The notes under the pieces are model-generated. The model was given only the letters and a program-made list of their open reading frames with translations, was not told the origin of the DNA and searched no databases. A stretch of 64,000 nt of DNA from Selaginella moellendorffii (Eukaryota > Streptophyta > Lycopodiopsida > Selaginellales > Selaginellaceae): assembly GCF_000143415.4 (NCBI RefSeq), contig NW_003314263.1:1534024-1598023 (forward strand). The letters run 5' to 3'. The translations under genes were made by a program, and so were the position numbers. Positions 45,965 through 57,769 of this stretch are shown here, piece after piece. Each line of letters begins with the position of its first letter. Position 1 is the stretch's first letter.

Positions 45965-47347
45965 TGTAAGCAATTAATTTTTCCATTCTACTTTAGCCAC
46001 TTAACCACATTTTTTACCACTTGGAAGAGTCTCACTCACAAACTTTTATTCTTGACTTAGGGACATGCTAGCCCTATGAATAGCATTTATGCCACTTAGC
46101 CTTTGCACTTGGTCTAAGTGCTTCACATGTTTAATCCTATAATCGACACCCAAGGGTACCATTGACATATCAACCTATTATGTTAAAACTATACCCATTC
46201 ACCCTTGTCATATCGGTAGTCCAAGACCACTTGCATCATAATCTCATCTCTCAAAGATTGTGCCATTGTCCATGAGTGGTCATCCCTTGACCACACATTA
46301 GCATCTTTAAAATGCTTGGAGACATAGGGAATACCCTTCCCTAAAATCCCATTTTTGGTTCCCACCAAATCCCTCTCCATCCATAACCATGCTTGCCAAC
46401 ATTGCCATTGGGTCAAGGCCCAAATGCCTAACCACTAACCTCTAAAATTTCCTTATCATGTGACTATATCCTTGGTCATTACACTATAAATTACTCTTCT
46501 TCCTTTATATAGTCCGAAACTTTAGGACAACATTTCAAAACACCATGGCCCTATGGGCACTTTCCCCACTTTCCACCTTTGGGTGCCCTAGCCATGTGGT
46601 TAGAGCAAGGTTCCAATGAACCACACTAAGTATCCAAGTAGGTAGTACCACCCACACTTGGATTAGGAGCATTGACATTTGATCTCCCAAGGGAACTAAA
46701 GTTAGCTACCTTGCTTATTAGTCCGTATTCACTCTAGTCTTGGACTCCTCAATAGATATATCATTCAACACGTAGGTATAGCCTTCCTAGGTCACACTAG
46801 CCTTCCTGGTCAAATTGGTTCCACTAGAGTCCAACCTTTACACTCTCCCTCCTATACTTTTGGAACCCCCTATAGCCCTCCTCTAGGGGATGATTGCTTT
46901 GAGTATTCGGACTCGGTCTTGGACTTAGACTCGCACTCGATCTCGGTCTTGGTCTTAATCTTGGGTCCATCTCAAACTCTTTCTTGGACTCCATCTCAGG
47001 TTCATCTCAAACTCCATCTTGGGTTCATTTAGGACTCTATCTCAAGTCCATTTTGGACTCCATCTTGGGTCTATATCGGACTCCATTTCAGGTCCATCTC
47101 AAATTCTTTTGTGGACTCTTTCTCGACACTTCCACGTGTCATGTATTGGTCCTCTTATGTCCCTTTTCTAGAGACTCATTTATTGCTCGCTCTTTAAGCA
47201 CTTCATTGGGAGTCCTACTCCCACTCTTGACTCTTCAAGTTAGAGTTTTTAGTCCAAACATGTTACGCTTGTTTGGCTTTTGCTTCCGCCACTACCACAT
47301 GGCACCCTTTTGGCTCCACTTTGGGGCTTAGGGATTTGTGTCTCACA
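45965..47347 (-). repeat. right LTR of element A
   Basis: TGTAAGCAATTAAT...GTGTCTCACA. Heavily diverged from B1-B4 but colinear, including CACGTGTCATGTATTGGTCC and a decayed minisatellite (46905-47120). Confidence 0.85.
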
Positions 47348-49296
47348 TTCTTCTCTCCCTCTTCCAGATCATTAGTTTTCTATGAATTATAGCCAAGTTT
47401 AAATACTGGATTGAATTAGAAGGGAGAATCAAGAATTGGCATTGAGATGTCATCTTGCTAAGCTGCCATTAAGAGATTTAGGAGTTCGTGTTGTTTCTTG
47501 CCTAGATTAGCAATTTATTCTAATGTAAAATTTAACTTAAAATAGAAAGTTGTATTGTAGTGGCCCATAACTAATTGTTATACTCATAATTGGTACATAT
47601 ACCCTAAGAAGTAATGGGGAGACAAAAGTGATAAAAACAAAGGGATAAAGTAAAATAAAATAAAAGGAAGTATGAGATAAAAGGGAGAAATATTAAAGTC
47701 ACACTTAGCATTATTGCACTACAATTAATATATACCAAGGATGAAATAAAAAATTTGACTTAATACCACCTTCAACAATTAAAGTTGAAATTTAAGATCA
47801 TCCATATACACAATTAGGTCATCTTATCCTACACATATGCATGTGTACATCTATTGCCATAGAGAATAAAAACCACACACATGTATACAATTGTTAACTT
47901 GACTTTATATCAACTAATATGGAGAGGTTAATAAAGAATATTTTATTATAAAAATGAACTTGGAAACTAAATATTAGATATTAGTGCCGATTGAACTCTT
48001 TAATGATACTTTAGAATGAAAAATAAAGGGTCATTGACTTATTCATAGGACCCTTCATTACTTGTATAACTTCTCATTTTCCAAAAAAATCACTATGTTA
48101 AAATTTTCCACCATAATAGTTCTAACAAGACATTGTTAATGCTAAGGCTTTCACCCAAGAAATAGAGGATGCCAATTCGGAAAATACTAACAACACCAAT
48201 ATAGAATATTGGCAGCAGCAATATTAAACTCTATAAACAAGATCATCTCCCACATAAAGTGGAATTAAAGTATATGCATTGGAGATGTAATATCTCATAT
48301 TATTGTGTAAATCAAAGTGCATTGTTAAAAATGGCTAGAACAAGTGTATGCATAAGTCCCTCAAGATCTTGACGAAACATTAGCCACAACATTCTTAAAT
48401 TGATTTGCTCAAACATATTTGATTCTACACAAAGCAAGAGGCTTATACCAAATTACACAACTCGGAGGTCCCACGAGGTGCACGCAAGGATGTAAGATGA
48501 TAAGGTCCCACGAGGTGCACGAAATAATGTAATTGCTAAAAAGCATCATCACAACCATCAACATATCTAAATATATGGTTAAAAATGTTTAAAAGAAGGC
48601 TCTAATCCAAATGAGTAGCTATTTAAACCATTATACCATTATAATGTTGTCCCTTGGAGATATGTGGGAAACACATACAAATACCAGGCATCATCCCAAG
48701 AATGATAGATGCAATTATTGTAAAGTAAAGTAATGCTTGGTTTGCTTAATATTAGTGTTATTTTACTTATTAATCCAATTGTTTAAATAAAGTTTATAAT
48801 TATAAGTATGTTTGTAATTTATAAACACAAGATTAATCTTATTTCATATCAATCATTAGATGATAGAATAAAAAAGAATATACTTTAAAGGGTTTAAGAA
48901 AGCTTATAAATTATAAACATGTTTATAAATTATAAATACGAGATTAATCTAAGTGAATAATTAGATTGATAAAATGTTCTAGAATATTTAAGCATATTTT
49001 AGGTATATTCACTACCATCCCAAGCAAACCAAAAATCACTTTTACATAAAGCTACCACTTTATTAATTACATAAGATTCTTATTAACGATGATTTTATAA
49101 AAATAAAAAATGTATGGAAAAAATATTTTATTACCCTTAATCAGGAAACCACCACCTTTGCAAGTTACAAAAAACTGAGGGAGAAATGTAATTCCTAGCC
49201 GCGGCAGCTAATTACAATTCTTCCTCCTATCAATTGAGTTACTTGAGAGAAGTATTTTCCCAGTTTTAGGGTTTGTGAGGAGGTAGGGCGAGGGAA
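47348..49296. other. AT-rich spacer upstream of the SUMO protease gene
   Basis: No gene is seen. A GGTCCCACGAGGTGCACG block occurs twice (about 48468 and 48507). The last 100 bp become richer in purines and include a telo-box TTAGGGTTT at 49266-49274, likely the promoter/5' UTR of the next gene. Confidence 0.5.
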
Positions 49297-51903
49297 ATGG
49301 CGCCCAAGAGGCAATCTGCGCGGCTAATGCAGCAGAGGCTGCCAGAGGAGGAGCAAATGAGAATAGCGCTGGCAAATTCCATGAAGACTTTCAAGGAAGA
49401 GCAACGCCAATGTGCCGATCTCTCTCACTTGGACGACGTCAAGCTGGACGCTACGCAGCGCACGACGCAGGTTTTTCGTCGCAGGAAGCGTCCACGCCAG
49501 GTACGCCTCTGTTTGAGATCTTGTTGTCTAGAGGACAGTTCTTTAGATTTCTCCATTCTCGGTTTTTAGACACTTGCCAGGTCCTTTGATTTCTTCGTGT
49601 GGGAATGGAGTAGATTGTTGGCGTGATCGATTTCGATGTTTTGCAGGAGGAGGACGAAGAGCCGGCGGTCTCAAACGGTGGAAACGATGAAAATTCTGGC
49701 AAAAGCCGGTATGTAGCTAGATCTCGCGAGCACTTGAACAAAAACTTATTGTTGTTTACGCAGGACTATGGACGAGATTGTTGAGAGCACTGAGATCTTG
49801 AAGGTCGGTCTCATGAATTTTTTTTTCTTTCTTTGCTGATGTGCTGCTTACAGGACGCGCCGGCTACAGCCCGTTCTGCCGGAAAATCCAAGGTGACTCG
49901 GTCTTTTTCTTTCCTGGGTGATCCTTGATTTTTTCTTTTTTTCGCTTGTGTTCTAGCAGTCGAAAACAACTAAGCGCCAGAAATCCCTCAAGCGTCTGAT
50001 ACCCTCAACCAAAAAGTAGTCGGAGTGATGTTTTGGTGCCAAGCAAGCTGATGCCATTGTGTTGCAGAAAAAAGAAAAAGGACCTCGTTAGGAGTTACTT
50101 TGGATTCTCTGCGGTATAGTCAAGCGTTCGTTGGCTTTCAACTAAATGTTTTATTTGCAGCCTGGAAAACTAGAAGAGCCGTCGCCTGAAGGTTCCAATG
50201 AGGTGAGCCATTTACATTCTTGTGGTATGTAACAGCTGCCAATTCCAGGAAGTTTTTTTAGTTGACGATGAAGACCATCTACAAGATAGCGAACAGCAAT
50301 TGAAGAGGTAATGTCGTGAAGCTTTGCTAGTCACGTTTTCCACCCTTTTAAGATCAGATGTGGAGTGAAATTTGCATATCCCTCTCGGTACGTATTTGTT
50401 ATATAGCCACTTAACCTTCTGACTTCTCCAATCTTTAGTGATGATCCGGAAGCAGTAGAAGTCGAAGAACACCATTTGCAATGTCTAGCGGAACGCGAGT
50501 ATGTTAACGACACGATTATTGATTTGTATATCAAGTACGTTTCGCAAAGTTCTTACGGCTAAGGCCCAAGTTTATTTGTCACAGGTACATTCTTGTATCT
50601 CAATCTACAGAACTGGAGAGGTTTCACGTTTTTAACAGCTTTTTCTTCAAACGGCTCGCTCAAGCAGTTTGCGACGAGGTGACGCTAATTATCCTTTTTC
50701 ATGTAAGAGATCATCTTTGTAGGACTACGTTGAAAGCGTTGGCAAGCTACGGAAATGGACGAAGGGCGTTGACATCTATGACAAAGCCTACGTTTTGATG
50801 CCTGTCCATCAGCAGTGAGTTCGATTTTTTCGCTCTGTGGTTTCCTCTTGACACTTTTGCAGGATGCATTGGAGCCTTGTTGTGGTTTGTTTTTCAGGCC
50901 CGAAGCCTGGATGCCATATACTTCACCTTGATTCTATGCAAACTGGGCACGTTAGTCGTCCTATTTATGAGGTTGTTCGCCGGTACGTGAATTCTCGGGT
51001 TTTGGTTTGCCATTGCCTGGTTATTTGACAGGTACTTGGCGGCCGAATGGATTTCTCATGGTGGTGAGAACAAGGACTTTAAGAATGTTCACGAAAGGAA
51101 AGTAAAGGTATGCACGAGTCTCTTGCAACTTTTAAAGAGTCTGTCGTTCTTCTTTCCCTTCTGCAGGTGCCAAAGCAGCAAAACGAGTACGACTGTGGCC
51201 TTTTCATGCTTCATTACATTCAGCAGTTTTTGTCAAAGGCTCCAGCCAGTTTCAGCGACTCCATGGTCAAGGACATGGTAGTAAGTTTTTGGTGAAACAC
51301 GAGTTCTTACCGTGAGCTCCTTTTGTTTTGCAGCATGCATGGTTCTCACTAGCCGAAGCATCCAAACTTCGGACCACCATCCGGGACATCACGGACAAGA
51401 TATTCTTCCCGAAAGAAGGTAAAGAGGAACCGCCGGCGTTGGATTCGGTCGCTATCGACGGGGCTACGAAGCCAGAGTCAGAACAGGATCCTTCAGCTGC
51501 ATTCATCAACGAAGCAACTGTTGAAGGCTCGAATGGCGATAACACCACCCAGCAAGCAGTGACAAATGATACCACCCAGCAAGCAGTGGTGAATGATAAC
51601 ACCAACCAGCAAGCAGTGACGAATGATCCAGCAAGTGTTCCCAGCAGTGAGGAGAGACGCGATGATGATCCAACAAGTGTTCCCAGCAGTGAGGAGAGAC
51701 GCGATGATGATCCAGCAAACGTTCCCAGCAAGGAGGAGATACGCGATGACCACCCAGCAGGAAATCCTAGCAGCGAGGAGATACTTCCAGCTAGCACTGG
51801 CAACGATCCGGCAAACAATCCCAGCACTGAGGAGACGGGAAGAAGTGATCCAGATGGGATGGTTCCGGGAGAAAGTCACGAAGATCATCCAGCGAGCAGC
51901 TAG
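49297..51903 (+). CDS. ULP1/SENP-type SUMO protease (C48 cysteine peptidase)
   Basis: Fifteen exons: 49297-49500, 49647-49708, 49764-49803, 49854-49892, 49957-50015, 50068-50113, 50161-50202, 50249-50307, 50439-50534, 50585-50678, 50723-50814, 50863-50982, 51032-51107, 51167-51277 and 51334-51903. They join in phase to 569 residues. The C48 core occupies about 190-385. It has LAEREYVNDTIIDLYIKYI, FFFKRLAQAV, MHWSLVVV (catalytic His about 280), HLDSM (Asp about 300) and QQNEYDCGLFMLHYI (Cys about 353). It would process SUMO precursors or remove SUMO in the nucleus, as plant ULP1 proteins do. The N-terminus is basic with KKKK stretches. The C-terminal 190 residues are an acidic tail with repeated DNTTQQAV and ASVPSSEERRDDD units. 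An alternative donor at 51281 would add one Val. Confidence 0.88.
51541..51790 (+). repeat. in-frame coding repeats in the SUMO protease tail
   Basis: Two sets: about 33-bp units encoding NDTTQQAV-type repeats (51541-51625) and about 45-bp units encoding DPASVPSSEERRDD-type repeats (51626-51790). The repeats keep frame, as expected for a disordered tail. Confidence 0.8.
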
Positions 51904-52092
51904 ACTGAGCAAAGCGATGTGATCCAGCCACAAATCCGAGCAGCGAGAAGAAATGCGACGAAGATCCACAGCAGTGACGACGATGTACCCGTGACAAGTA
52001 CATAAAACCATGTATTATAAACATTGATCAATTGTACGGAGGATTTATATAGTACGGATGATCTATTCGTTAAGTTTTTTAGGGTTCTTTAA

Positions 52093-52944
52093 ATGGCGAT
52101 GTGCTCCTTGAGCGTTGCTACTGCCGCGAATTTGACGCAGCAAGCGCCCCAGCAGCAGCAGCTCTGCCGATCGAATGCGCTGGTGTCGTGGAATGGAGGG
52201 GCAGGCGGGGGGAAGAATCCCGCGAATGCGGCGAATCGGTGCTCGCTGAGGTAAAACCCTATCGATTTCTTGCGAGATTCGTGACAGTAGCTGCGGCAGG
52301 CAGGGAAATATGACGTTTCGAGCTGCCATCGCTCAAGCTTCCACTCCATTGTCTGTAAGTCTGGTAGATCGTTTCAAAGTTTTCTCTTGCTGATGGTCAT
52401 TCATAGCCAGCAGTGGTCTGGTAATGGAGAATTTGGAGAGGAGGAATACAACGAAGACGCGGATTCTTTCTCGTATCTCGTCAGCACTGTCCAGTGTATC
52501 TTACATTTCAAGTAAGTTCTTCGTTCTTTCTTTCTCCTCTTTCTCCTCTTACTCTTATCTTTCGCCGCGGTTTATCAGATATCGTGTCGGGCACACGCTC
52601 GATGAATATGACGCCAAGCTAATCCAAGAAGAAGTCTTACGGTTTCATCCAAGAGCGGCCGAGAAGATCGGTTGTGGCGTGGCAAGCATAATGGTATGAA
52701 AAATCCTCCTTTTTGTCTTTCTGAATGCTAGCCTGAGGACTCTTGGCAGGTAAACTATCACCCGGATTATAATCGAAGCCGGTGCTTCATGATCAACAGA
52801 CTAGACGAGTCCGTTTGTGACTTCTCGTACAGGAAGTGCATGCTGGAGCGAGCAAGGCTGAAAGGAATTCACTTGGTAGCTGCGAGAAAGCTCTTGAATA
52901 TGGATTATATAAACATTTCCGACCAACGCCGGAGTCCAGAGTGA
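52093..52944 (+). CDS. DCL-like protein (DUF3223 domain), probably plastid
   Basis: Exons 52093-52250, 52300-52354, 52414-52511, 52579-52693 and 52750-52944 join in phase to 206 residues. The C-terminal half is a DCL/DUF3223 domain: RFHPRAAEKIGCGVASIM, VNYHPDYNRSRCFMINRLDE, then CDFSYRKCM. Family members (DEFECTIVE CHLOROPLASTS AND LEAVES) are small proteins needed for plastid rRNA processing, and a similar domain sits at the tail of the largest Pol V subunit. The first 50 residues (MAMCSLSVATAANLTQQ) are Ser/Ala/Gln-rich and acid-poor, fitting a transit peptide. ATGs occur at 52093 and 52099; the first was chosen. Exon 3 may begin at 52411 instead. The start lies 190 bp after the SUMO protease stop on the same strand. 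Confidence 0.75.
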
Positions 52945-53245
52945 GAGTTTGTTTGATACATACTGATCCGTGTTTGTATTTTTAACAACCATTGTATGTA
53001 CTAAACACTTGGAAATTTTTTTTGGTCTATCGATGAGTTATTTCTGGGATCAGCGAGACAGGCTAGTAATTTACGTTTTAACATCACTGACAGCTTCTGT
53101 GTCATGCATAGAAACTTGTCCTGGAGATGAAAAGTGAGACTTCGATCTGGAGGTAAATTGCCATGCTTATTCTATTCGAACAAAAATTCATTTACAAATT
53201 CATGGTAGGTGCTCTTCCTCCACCTTATTTGTTTTTGGACTTCGC

Positions 53246-54595
53246 TCAAGTTGGTGTGGTTGAATTCGGTGGGGCGTTGAAGCTGCTGCAGCTCTGCCTT
53301 ATTTCCCCGTCGCTTCCAGTCTTGACGCTTATGTTGCTCATCTTGGTCATCGCCTGTACAAACGCCGCGAAGAAGTCGTCCTGGGAATCAGCCATCTCGT
53401 TCACCAGCGGCCTGGTGGTGTTATCGGTGAACAGCACTTGGTCCGCAAACAGGAGGCCTCTTCCAATCTGCAAGTTCTTGTAGTAAGAGTTGTCAAAGAC
53501 GAAGGGGGAGCTGACATCGAACGGGGTGAATTTTCCAGGTCCAGTTTCGCCGGGTGGACAGCTCACTTTGAGCGATCCAATGTAAGACGCGTTCACGCTC
53601 GGGTCGCTGCTGCCGTTTACTCCATCAAAACTGTAAAGCCTGCTCCGGAACTGGTTGCAGTGAGAAAATCCAAGAGTATGCGCTCCTGCGAAGAAACAAA
53701 GTCACTGTCTGTCAAACGGATGGCTCGATCTATTCGAAGGATTTGCACCTGAGAGGATCACCATGTCGTCAGCGGTGAGGTTGACAGCAGCAAAGTTTTC
53801 TATTAGCTCGCTAACGTTGAAGTCTGCTCCAGGTAATCTGCCAGGAACTCTGGAAGCTTGGGATATCAGTCCATCCCTTCGGCCTTTGGTGACTTCCCAG
53901 TGCGGGCCTCCAGCCTTGAACAGGACGGAGTTAGAGGAGTAAGAAAGCGGAGAATCACGATGCAGAAAATCAGCAGCGGTAAATCTGAGCCAGCAACTTA
54001 CAGAGAATGGTCGGAATTCAGTAACAAATCAGCAAGTTTATGGCAACTACGACCAAGTCCACAGGCTATGGAACAGGGAATCCTAAGAACAAAAGCAGGG
54101 AGTCATAGCAAGGTGGTGGGAGTTACCAGTACTACGGCGTCTCGCGCAGCCATGACGACTATGTCGGCACAGGAGACCACGCCCGGGCAGGCAGCCTCCA
54201 CGGCTTTCTTGGCCTGAATTATGGTGTCGAAGGCTTGCTGCGGGATGTTGTTCTCGGTCGCGTCCCTCTCGGCGGTGTTGTTGGTGGTCGAAGTTATGAG
54301 AATTGATGCGTCACACCCCTGAGGAAGAAGAACCAAGGAAGAAGTAGAGTAAACGTCCAGAGTTTTCGAGAGCTCGGGGGACTCGACTCACCTCTACGAA
54401 GCAATCGTGAGCAAGCAGCCGGAGTGTTGACGGCGTGACTACGTTGGACTGATTGGCCATCGCGCTGACCGCGCTGTGAACGAGCTTGTCTACATCGGGG
54501 CAGGTCCTGTTGTAGAAATCCACCGAGAGCTGCGACGATCCGAGACCCGAAAGGGAGAGCAGGGAAAGGAAGAGGAGGAGGAGCGAGCAGCGCAT
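53246..54595 (-). CDS. class III secretory peroxidase
   Basis: Exons 54595-54392, 54318-54127, 53914-53749 and 53685-53246 join in phase to 333 residues, the usual length and four-exon layout of plant class III peroxidases. A signal peptide (MRCSLLLLFLSLLSLSGLG) predicts export to the wall. Motifs: FYNRTCPDVDKLV, RLLAHDCFVEGCDASILI with distal Arg and His, CPGVVSCADIVVMAARDAV, AGGPHWEVTKGRRDG, GAHTLGFSHC with the proximal heme His, and a Cys-containing end (RQSCSSFNAP). Eight-Cys disulfide spacing appears present. The residue before the distal His is Ala where the family usually has Phe, which may change reactivity. An upstream in-frame start at 54649 was rejected because the signal peptide begins at 54595. 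Likely H2O2-dependent oxidation of phenolics or auxin. Confidence 0.92.
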
Positions 54596-54729
54596 GGTGG
54601 TGCCTCCTCTGGCTTCGTTCACACAGGAGAAACTAATTGCTGGAACCAAGTAAGCCGAGTCTCTCCACTGCTAGCATTTCTCTTTTCTCACAGCCTCTCT
54701 CTCTCTCTGTTCTTGCCAGAAACTGATCG

Positions 54730-54756
54730 ATCGCTCGCTCGCTCGCTCGCTCGCTT
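54730..54756. repeat. (CGCT)n microsatellite upstream of the peroxidase
   Basis: About six tetranucleotide units next to a CTCTCTCT stretch, 130-160 bp upstream of the peroxidase start. Confidence 0.85.
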
Positions 54757-54759
54757 GCT

Positions 54760-56108
54760 GCTGCAGTTTTCTTTCGCTCCCTTTCTTGCAACAGATGCAA
54801 CAGCTGTGGGAGCAAAGCAGAAAAGTAAAAGAAGAAACGCAGGCCAGAGAAACCCACCGTGGGGGGCAGAGATTTCCCAGCGAGTAAACAGATTTGGAAG
54901 AGAAATACACCAAAACAGCCTCAAAACTGGAGCTTCAGGGCACCTGCAGCAACAGCACCTTCATCGCTTGGTCACTTCACTACCTTTTCTGAGAAAGTGA
55001 TGGCTAGCAGCAAGCTTTGGCTATGGCAGGCCTTATTGTTCTTATCAAAGTTCCTGAAGGAGAGAGTGCCTTGGAGCAGCCACTATCAGGATGCCACAAC
55101 AAGCCAACAAAACATTGATTGCTTCACAAGAGGAAAACTCTCTCTGGTGATGGCAATTGATGTGAGATCACAAATGCAGTTAAGTCTGGCCTTTTTTTAC
55201 ATGTCTATCTCTCTCCTTTTCCACTCTTAAGATATTTTTCTTTCTAGCATAGGGGACACAAAGCCTTTGCCTTGCTTTGTCTAGCACCCTACAAAATAGC
55301 TGCCCTTTTTATAGTACACCAAGGCACACACCAAATTGAGGGTGGCAGGGTTGCATGGATTACAATTCATGTCCAGCTAACATGGGAAGCATATCCTATT
55401 TTTATGTTCCTTTTGCATTTTTTCCAAAATCTACCTTGTCATGCAGCACTGATCTGCATAAAAAGGAAGAGAACACAAGTGCAAAAAGACACCAGGAAAA
55501 GGAAGAAGAAAGGAATCTCATTAAACTTTTTTTCTTCTCTTTTTAAAATGTTTTTAAAAGACGTGCATAGCTTTGACCTCCTTCACTGCCATGCACTGAT
55601 TGATTGCCTTCCATGACCCAAAGACAAAATCCACCAACACCAAGCAATTAAAGCTTTGGCCAAAATAGAATTTATAAGAAGGGAAACTTCCTTTGTGTCT
55701 CACAGAAAGTGTCTCACTTGTTCTTGCTTGTTAACAAAAACAAGTAAAAAAGATCAAAGAAAGATTTCTCTCACCTTTTGCTCCAGCATTCATTGACTTT
55801 GCAGCTGAATGAGAAACTCCCACCTGTGTCATGATCCAGCCAAGTGTTGTCCTGGCTCAGATATTCCCACTTCTTTGCCATTAATGTCTCTCAGTAGTCT
55901 TTCTTCCATCGGCTTCTTCTTTCCTTCCATCATCACGTCCACGCGGTCTGTTCAGTCTGTTGCCTGCAAGGGATTCGGTAACGGATTCCCAGAAAGGAGA
56001 AAGAAATCCTGCCGCTTACAGGCCATGTAGATCGCTGCTCTGCTGAACTCGAACTGGCAGGAGCTGTGCACTGGATCCAGCAAAACTTTGGAAGCTGTAG
56101 CCACTCAA
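54760..56108. other. intergenic region between peroxidase and lysozyme-like gene
   Basis: Promoter side of the peroxidase and 3' side of the lysozyme-like gene. The plus-strand frame 54859-55230 has no domain or usable context. No miRNA or tRNA was recognised. Confidence 0.4.
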
Positions 56109-56861
56109 TCAGGGACTGCTCGTCTTCATCCTCCCCGGAGAGGCGGCAGAGATGACGTTCTTGATGACTGCAACCGCTGGAGTATAGTCACTGCTGCTCC
56201 TGCCGCCGCCGGTTACACAAGAGCTCGTGTCTGGAGGAAACGGAAAATGCATACTTAACAGCAGTGGAGCTTGCCTTTCCTCCAGCAGCTCGGGAATCCT
56301 CTTCTTAAAACCTCTGCTTTTCAAGCTTCGAGCAACTTTGCGCCTGTAAAGACACGCACAAAACTGAGAATGATCGAAACGAGAAAGGAGTGAATAGACA
56401 TACCAGTATCGTATCGTTGCCATGTGAAACCACCACTGCGGGCCACCATTGTGAGTGCGAGCTAGAGTTTCCAAGTCGTCGAACTCGAGTGACCACGGGC
56501 AGTATCTAAGCCAGTAGTTTACAGCAGTTCGCTCAGCGTACTCCACCTCGTCGCACAGCTCGTACTTGGCACCGCTTGGATCTTTTTGCCACCAAGCATC
56601 TTCGTGGTAATCTGTGCTGCATTAGAAATCCACCAAAACCCGCTTCAATTCTCACTCTTGCCTGCTAGATCAGTGTCAAATAATATCTATTTAACATCGA
56701 CTAGCTAACGAAGGAGAGGAGATATTTTACCTGATTTGCAAGGGACCAATGCTTCGACCACCATCTCCAATCGGCGCAGGAACCATGGAACTCGATTCTA
56801 CGTCTCGCATCGCGTCCAAGAGAAGCCTGTGCCTTTGACGGTACTCGTCCACATCTGCCAT
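56109..56861 (-). CDS. i-type (destabilase) lysozyme-like protein
   Basis: Exons 56861-56731, 56616-56404 and 56343-56109 join in phase to 192 residues. The core reads LLLDAMRDVESSSMVPAP, GDGGRSIGPLQISTDYHEDA, YAERTAVNYWLRYC and LARTHNGGPQWW...TIRYWRKV. The order Glu-Ser (catalytic Glu), G-IGP-QI-YH-DA, and A-THNGGP-YW-KV matches invertebrate-type/destabilase lysozymes, which cut peptidoglycan and in animals also isopeptide bonds. The Met at 56861 gives no signal peptide. An acceptor-like GGCAG just after it leaves room for an upstream exon, so the true N-terminus is uncertain. The C-terminal 60 residues are Ser/Pro-rich. A LysM gene lies upstream on the same strand. Family call moderate; enzyme activity untested. 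Confidence 0.6.
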
Positions 56862-56934
56862 GCATCGGTGAGATAAAGCTTTCCGGAAAGTGGCCACTTT
56901 CAAGGAAAAAAAACACGAGATTTTTCACTAAAGA

Positions 56935-57250
56935 CCTTGGAAAGCAATGGATGGAAGTACGAAAGATAAGGTTATCAGAGACCAGGAAAAATGAAAAGGA
57001 TGGATTCGCAAGAAAAAGAAAAATCATCGCCTGAAAAGATCGAGCATTTGCTAGATCTCATAAAAAGAAAAGGAAAATAAAGAGATATCAAACGCAATCC
57101 AATGGATGGAAGGCATGAAAGATAAGGCTATCAGAAAATCCAGAGAAAAGCCGACCCAGGAAAAAAAAGGATAGATCCACAAGCGAAAGGAATTCATAGG
57201 ACGAGCATTCTTAGATCTGGTGAAAAGAAAAAGGAGCAAGGAAAGCAATG
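56935..57250. repeat. imperfect tandem duplication (~160-170 bp)
   Basis: GCAATGGATGGAAG-ACGAAAGATAAGG...GAGCATT-TTAGATCT occurs twice (about 56943-57060 and 57100-57220), between the lysozyme-like and LysM genes. Confidence 0.65.
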
Positions 57251-57277
57251 AGTGCCAAAAGAATGCATGGAAACTCC

Positions 57278-57769
57278 CTACCAGGAAGGAAAAGAAAAAA
57301 CCATCATACCTCTGGGAGGAGGGAACACATCAAAAAAAGTAGCATTGGCACTTCCAAACGCTTTGGTTCTAGCCCTGACCTCGCGAAATACCTGGCGGCG
57401 CTGGATCCACTGGGATGGGCAGTGAGGAACGAAGAGAATGTCGCCAGGGAACAAGAGATCCAGCGTCGCCAGATGCAAATTGAGCTCCTGGAGCTCCTCC
57501 ACCAGAAGCCCTAGCCCCTGCGCGATCTCCCAGGCCGTGTCGCCGGCCTCGACAAGCAGCGGCTCCAGGCGCGCGCCGTGGCTCCACACGCGCCGCGGCA
57601 GCCAGGGGCGCGGAGGAACTCGCAGCGTGGCGCCGGCGAGAATGAGATCGCTATCGAGGCCATTGAAGGACTGGAGACGGCGCCAGTCGATCCCTAGCGA
57701 TTCCCCGAGCTTCCACAGCGTGTCGCCCTCCTCCACGAGCAGCGCTGCCGATCCATTCGCCATTGCCAT
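57278..57769 (-). CDS. two-LysM-domain protein
   Basis: 163-residue frame from ATG 57769. LysM 1 is at about 10-53 (LLVEEGDTLWKLGESLGI...LAGATLRVPP). LysM 2 is at about 70-114 (LLVEAGDTAWEIAQGLGL...FPGDILFVPH). LysM binds N-acetylglucosamine-containing glycans such as chitin or peptidoglycan. There is no signal peptide or membrane segment, so an intracellular or organellar role is possible. After residue 125 the sequence loses LysM character, and a good donor (CGCCAG/GTATTT, exon end 57392) suggests splicing to a downstream exon. The last 38 residues given here may therefore be intron. Joining to the lysozyme-like exons downstream was considered: the phase does not fit directly, but a small intermediate exon could fix it. 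Confidence 0.65.
   Translation of the reverse strand: MAMANGSAALLVEEGDTLWKLGESLGIDWRRLQSFNGLDSDLILAGATLRVPPRPWLPRRVWSHGARLEPLLVEAGDTAWEIAQGLGLLVEELQELNLHLATLDLLFPGDILFVPHCPSQWIQRRQVFREVRARTKAFGSANATFFDVFPPPRGMMVFSFPSW

Larger units (their letters stand above)
15808..47347 (-). mobile_element. outermost, old LARD-like LTR element A (carries all nested insertions)
   Basis: The left LTR remnant (15808-16113) ends GTGTCTCACA followed by the polypurine complement ACTCCACCACCC. The right LTR (45965-47347) starts TGTAAGCAATT after a primer-site-like AATACCAAGT. Its own internal DNA is split into 16114-16669, about 36095-36275 and about 45680-45964. These pieces align by eye with internal parts of the full LARD at 20389-36019, except for one large internal deletion. 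No protein is encoded. Divergence is strong with many C-to-T/G-to-A changes, so it is the oldest layer. The right flank is TTCTT; the left end is truncated, so its TSD cannot be confirmed. Confidence 0.7.

Noticed and set aside
54859-55230. 123-codon plus-strand frame upstream of the peroxidase
   Set aside because: No homology signal, no splice context, lies over promoter microsatellites.
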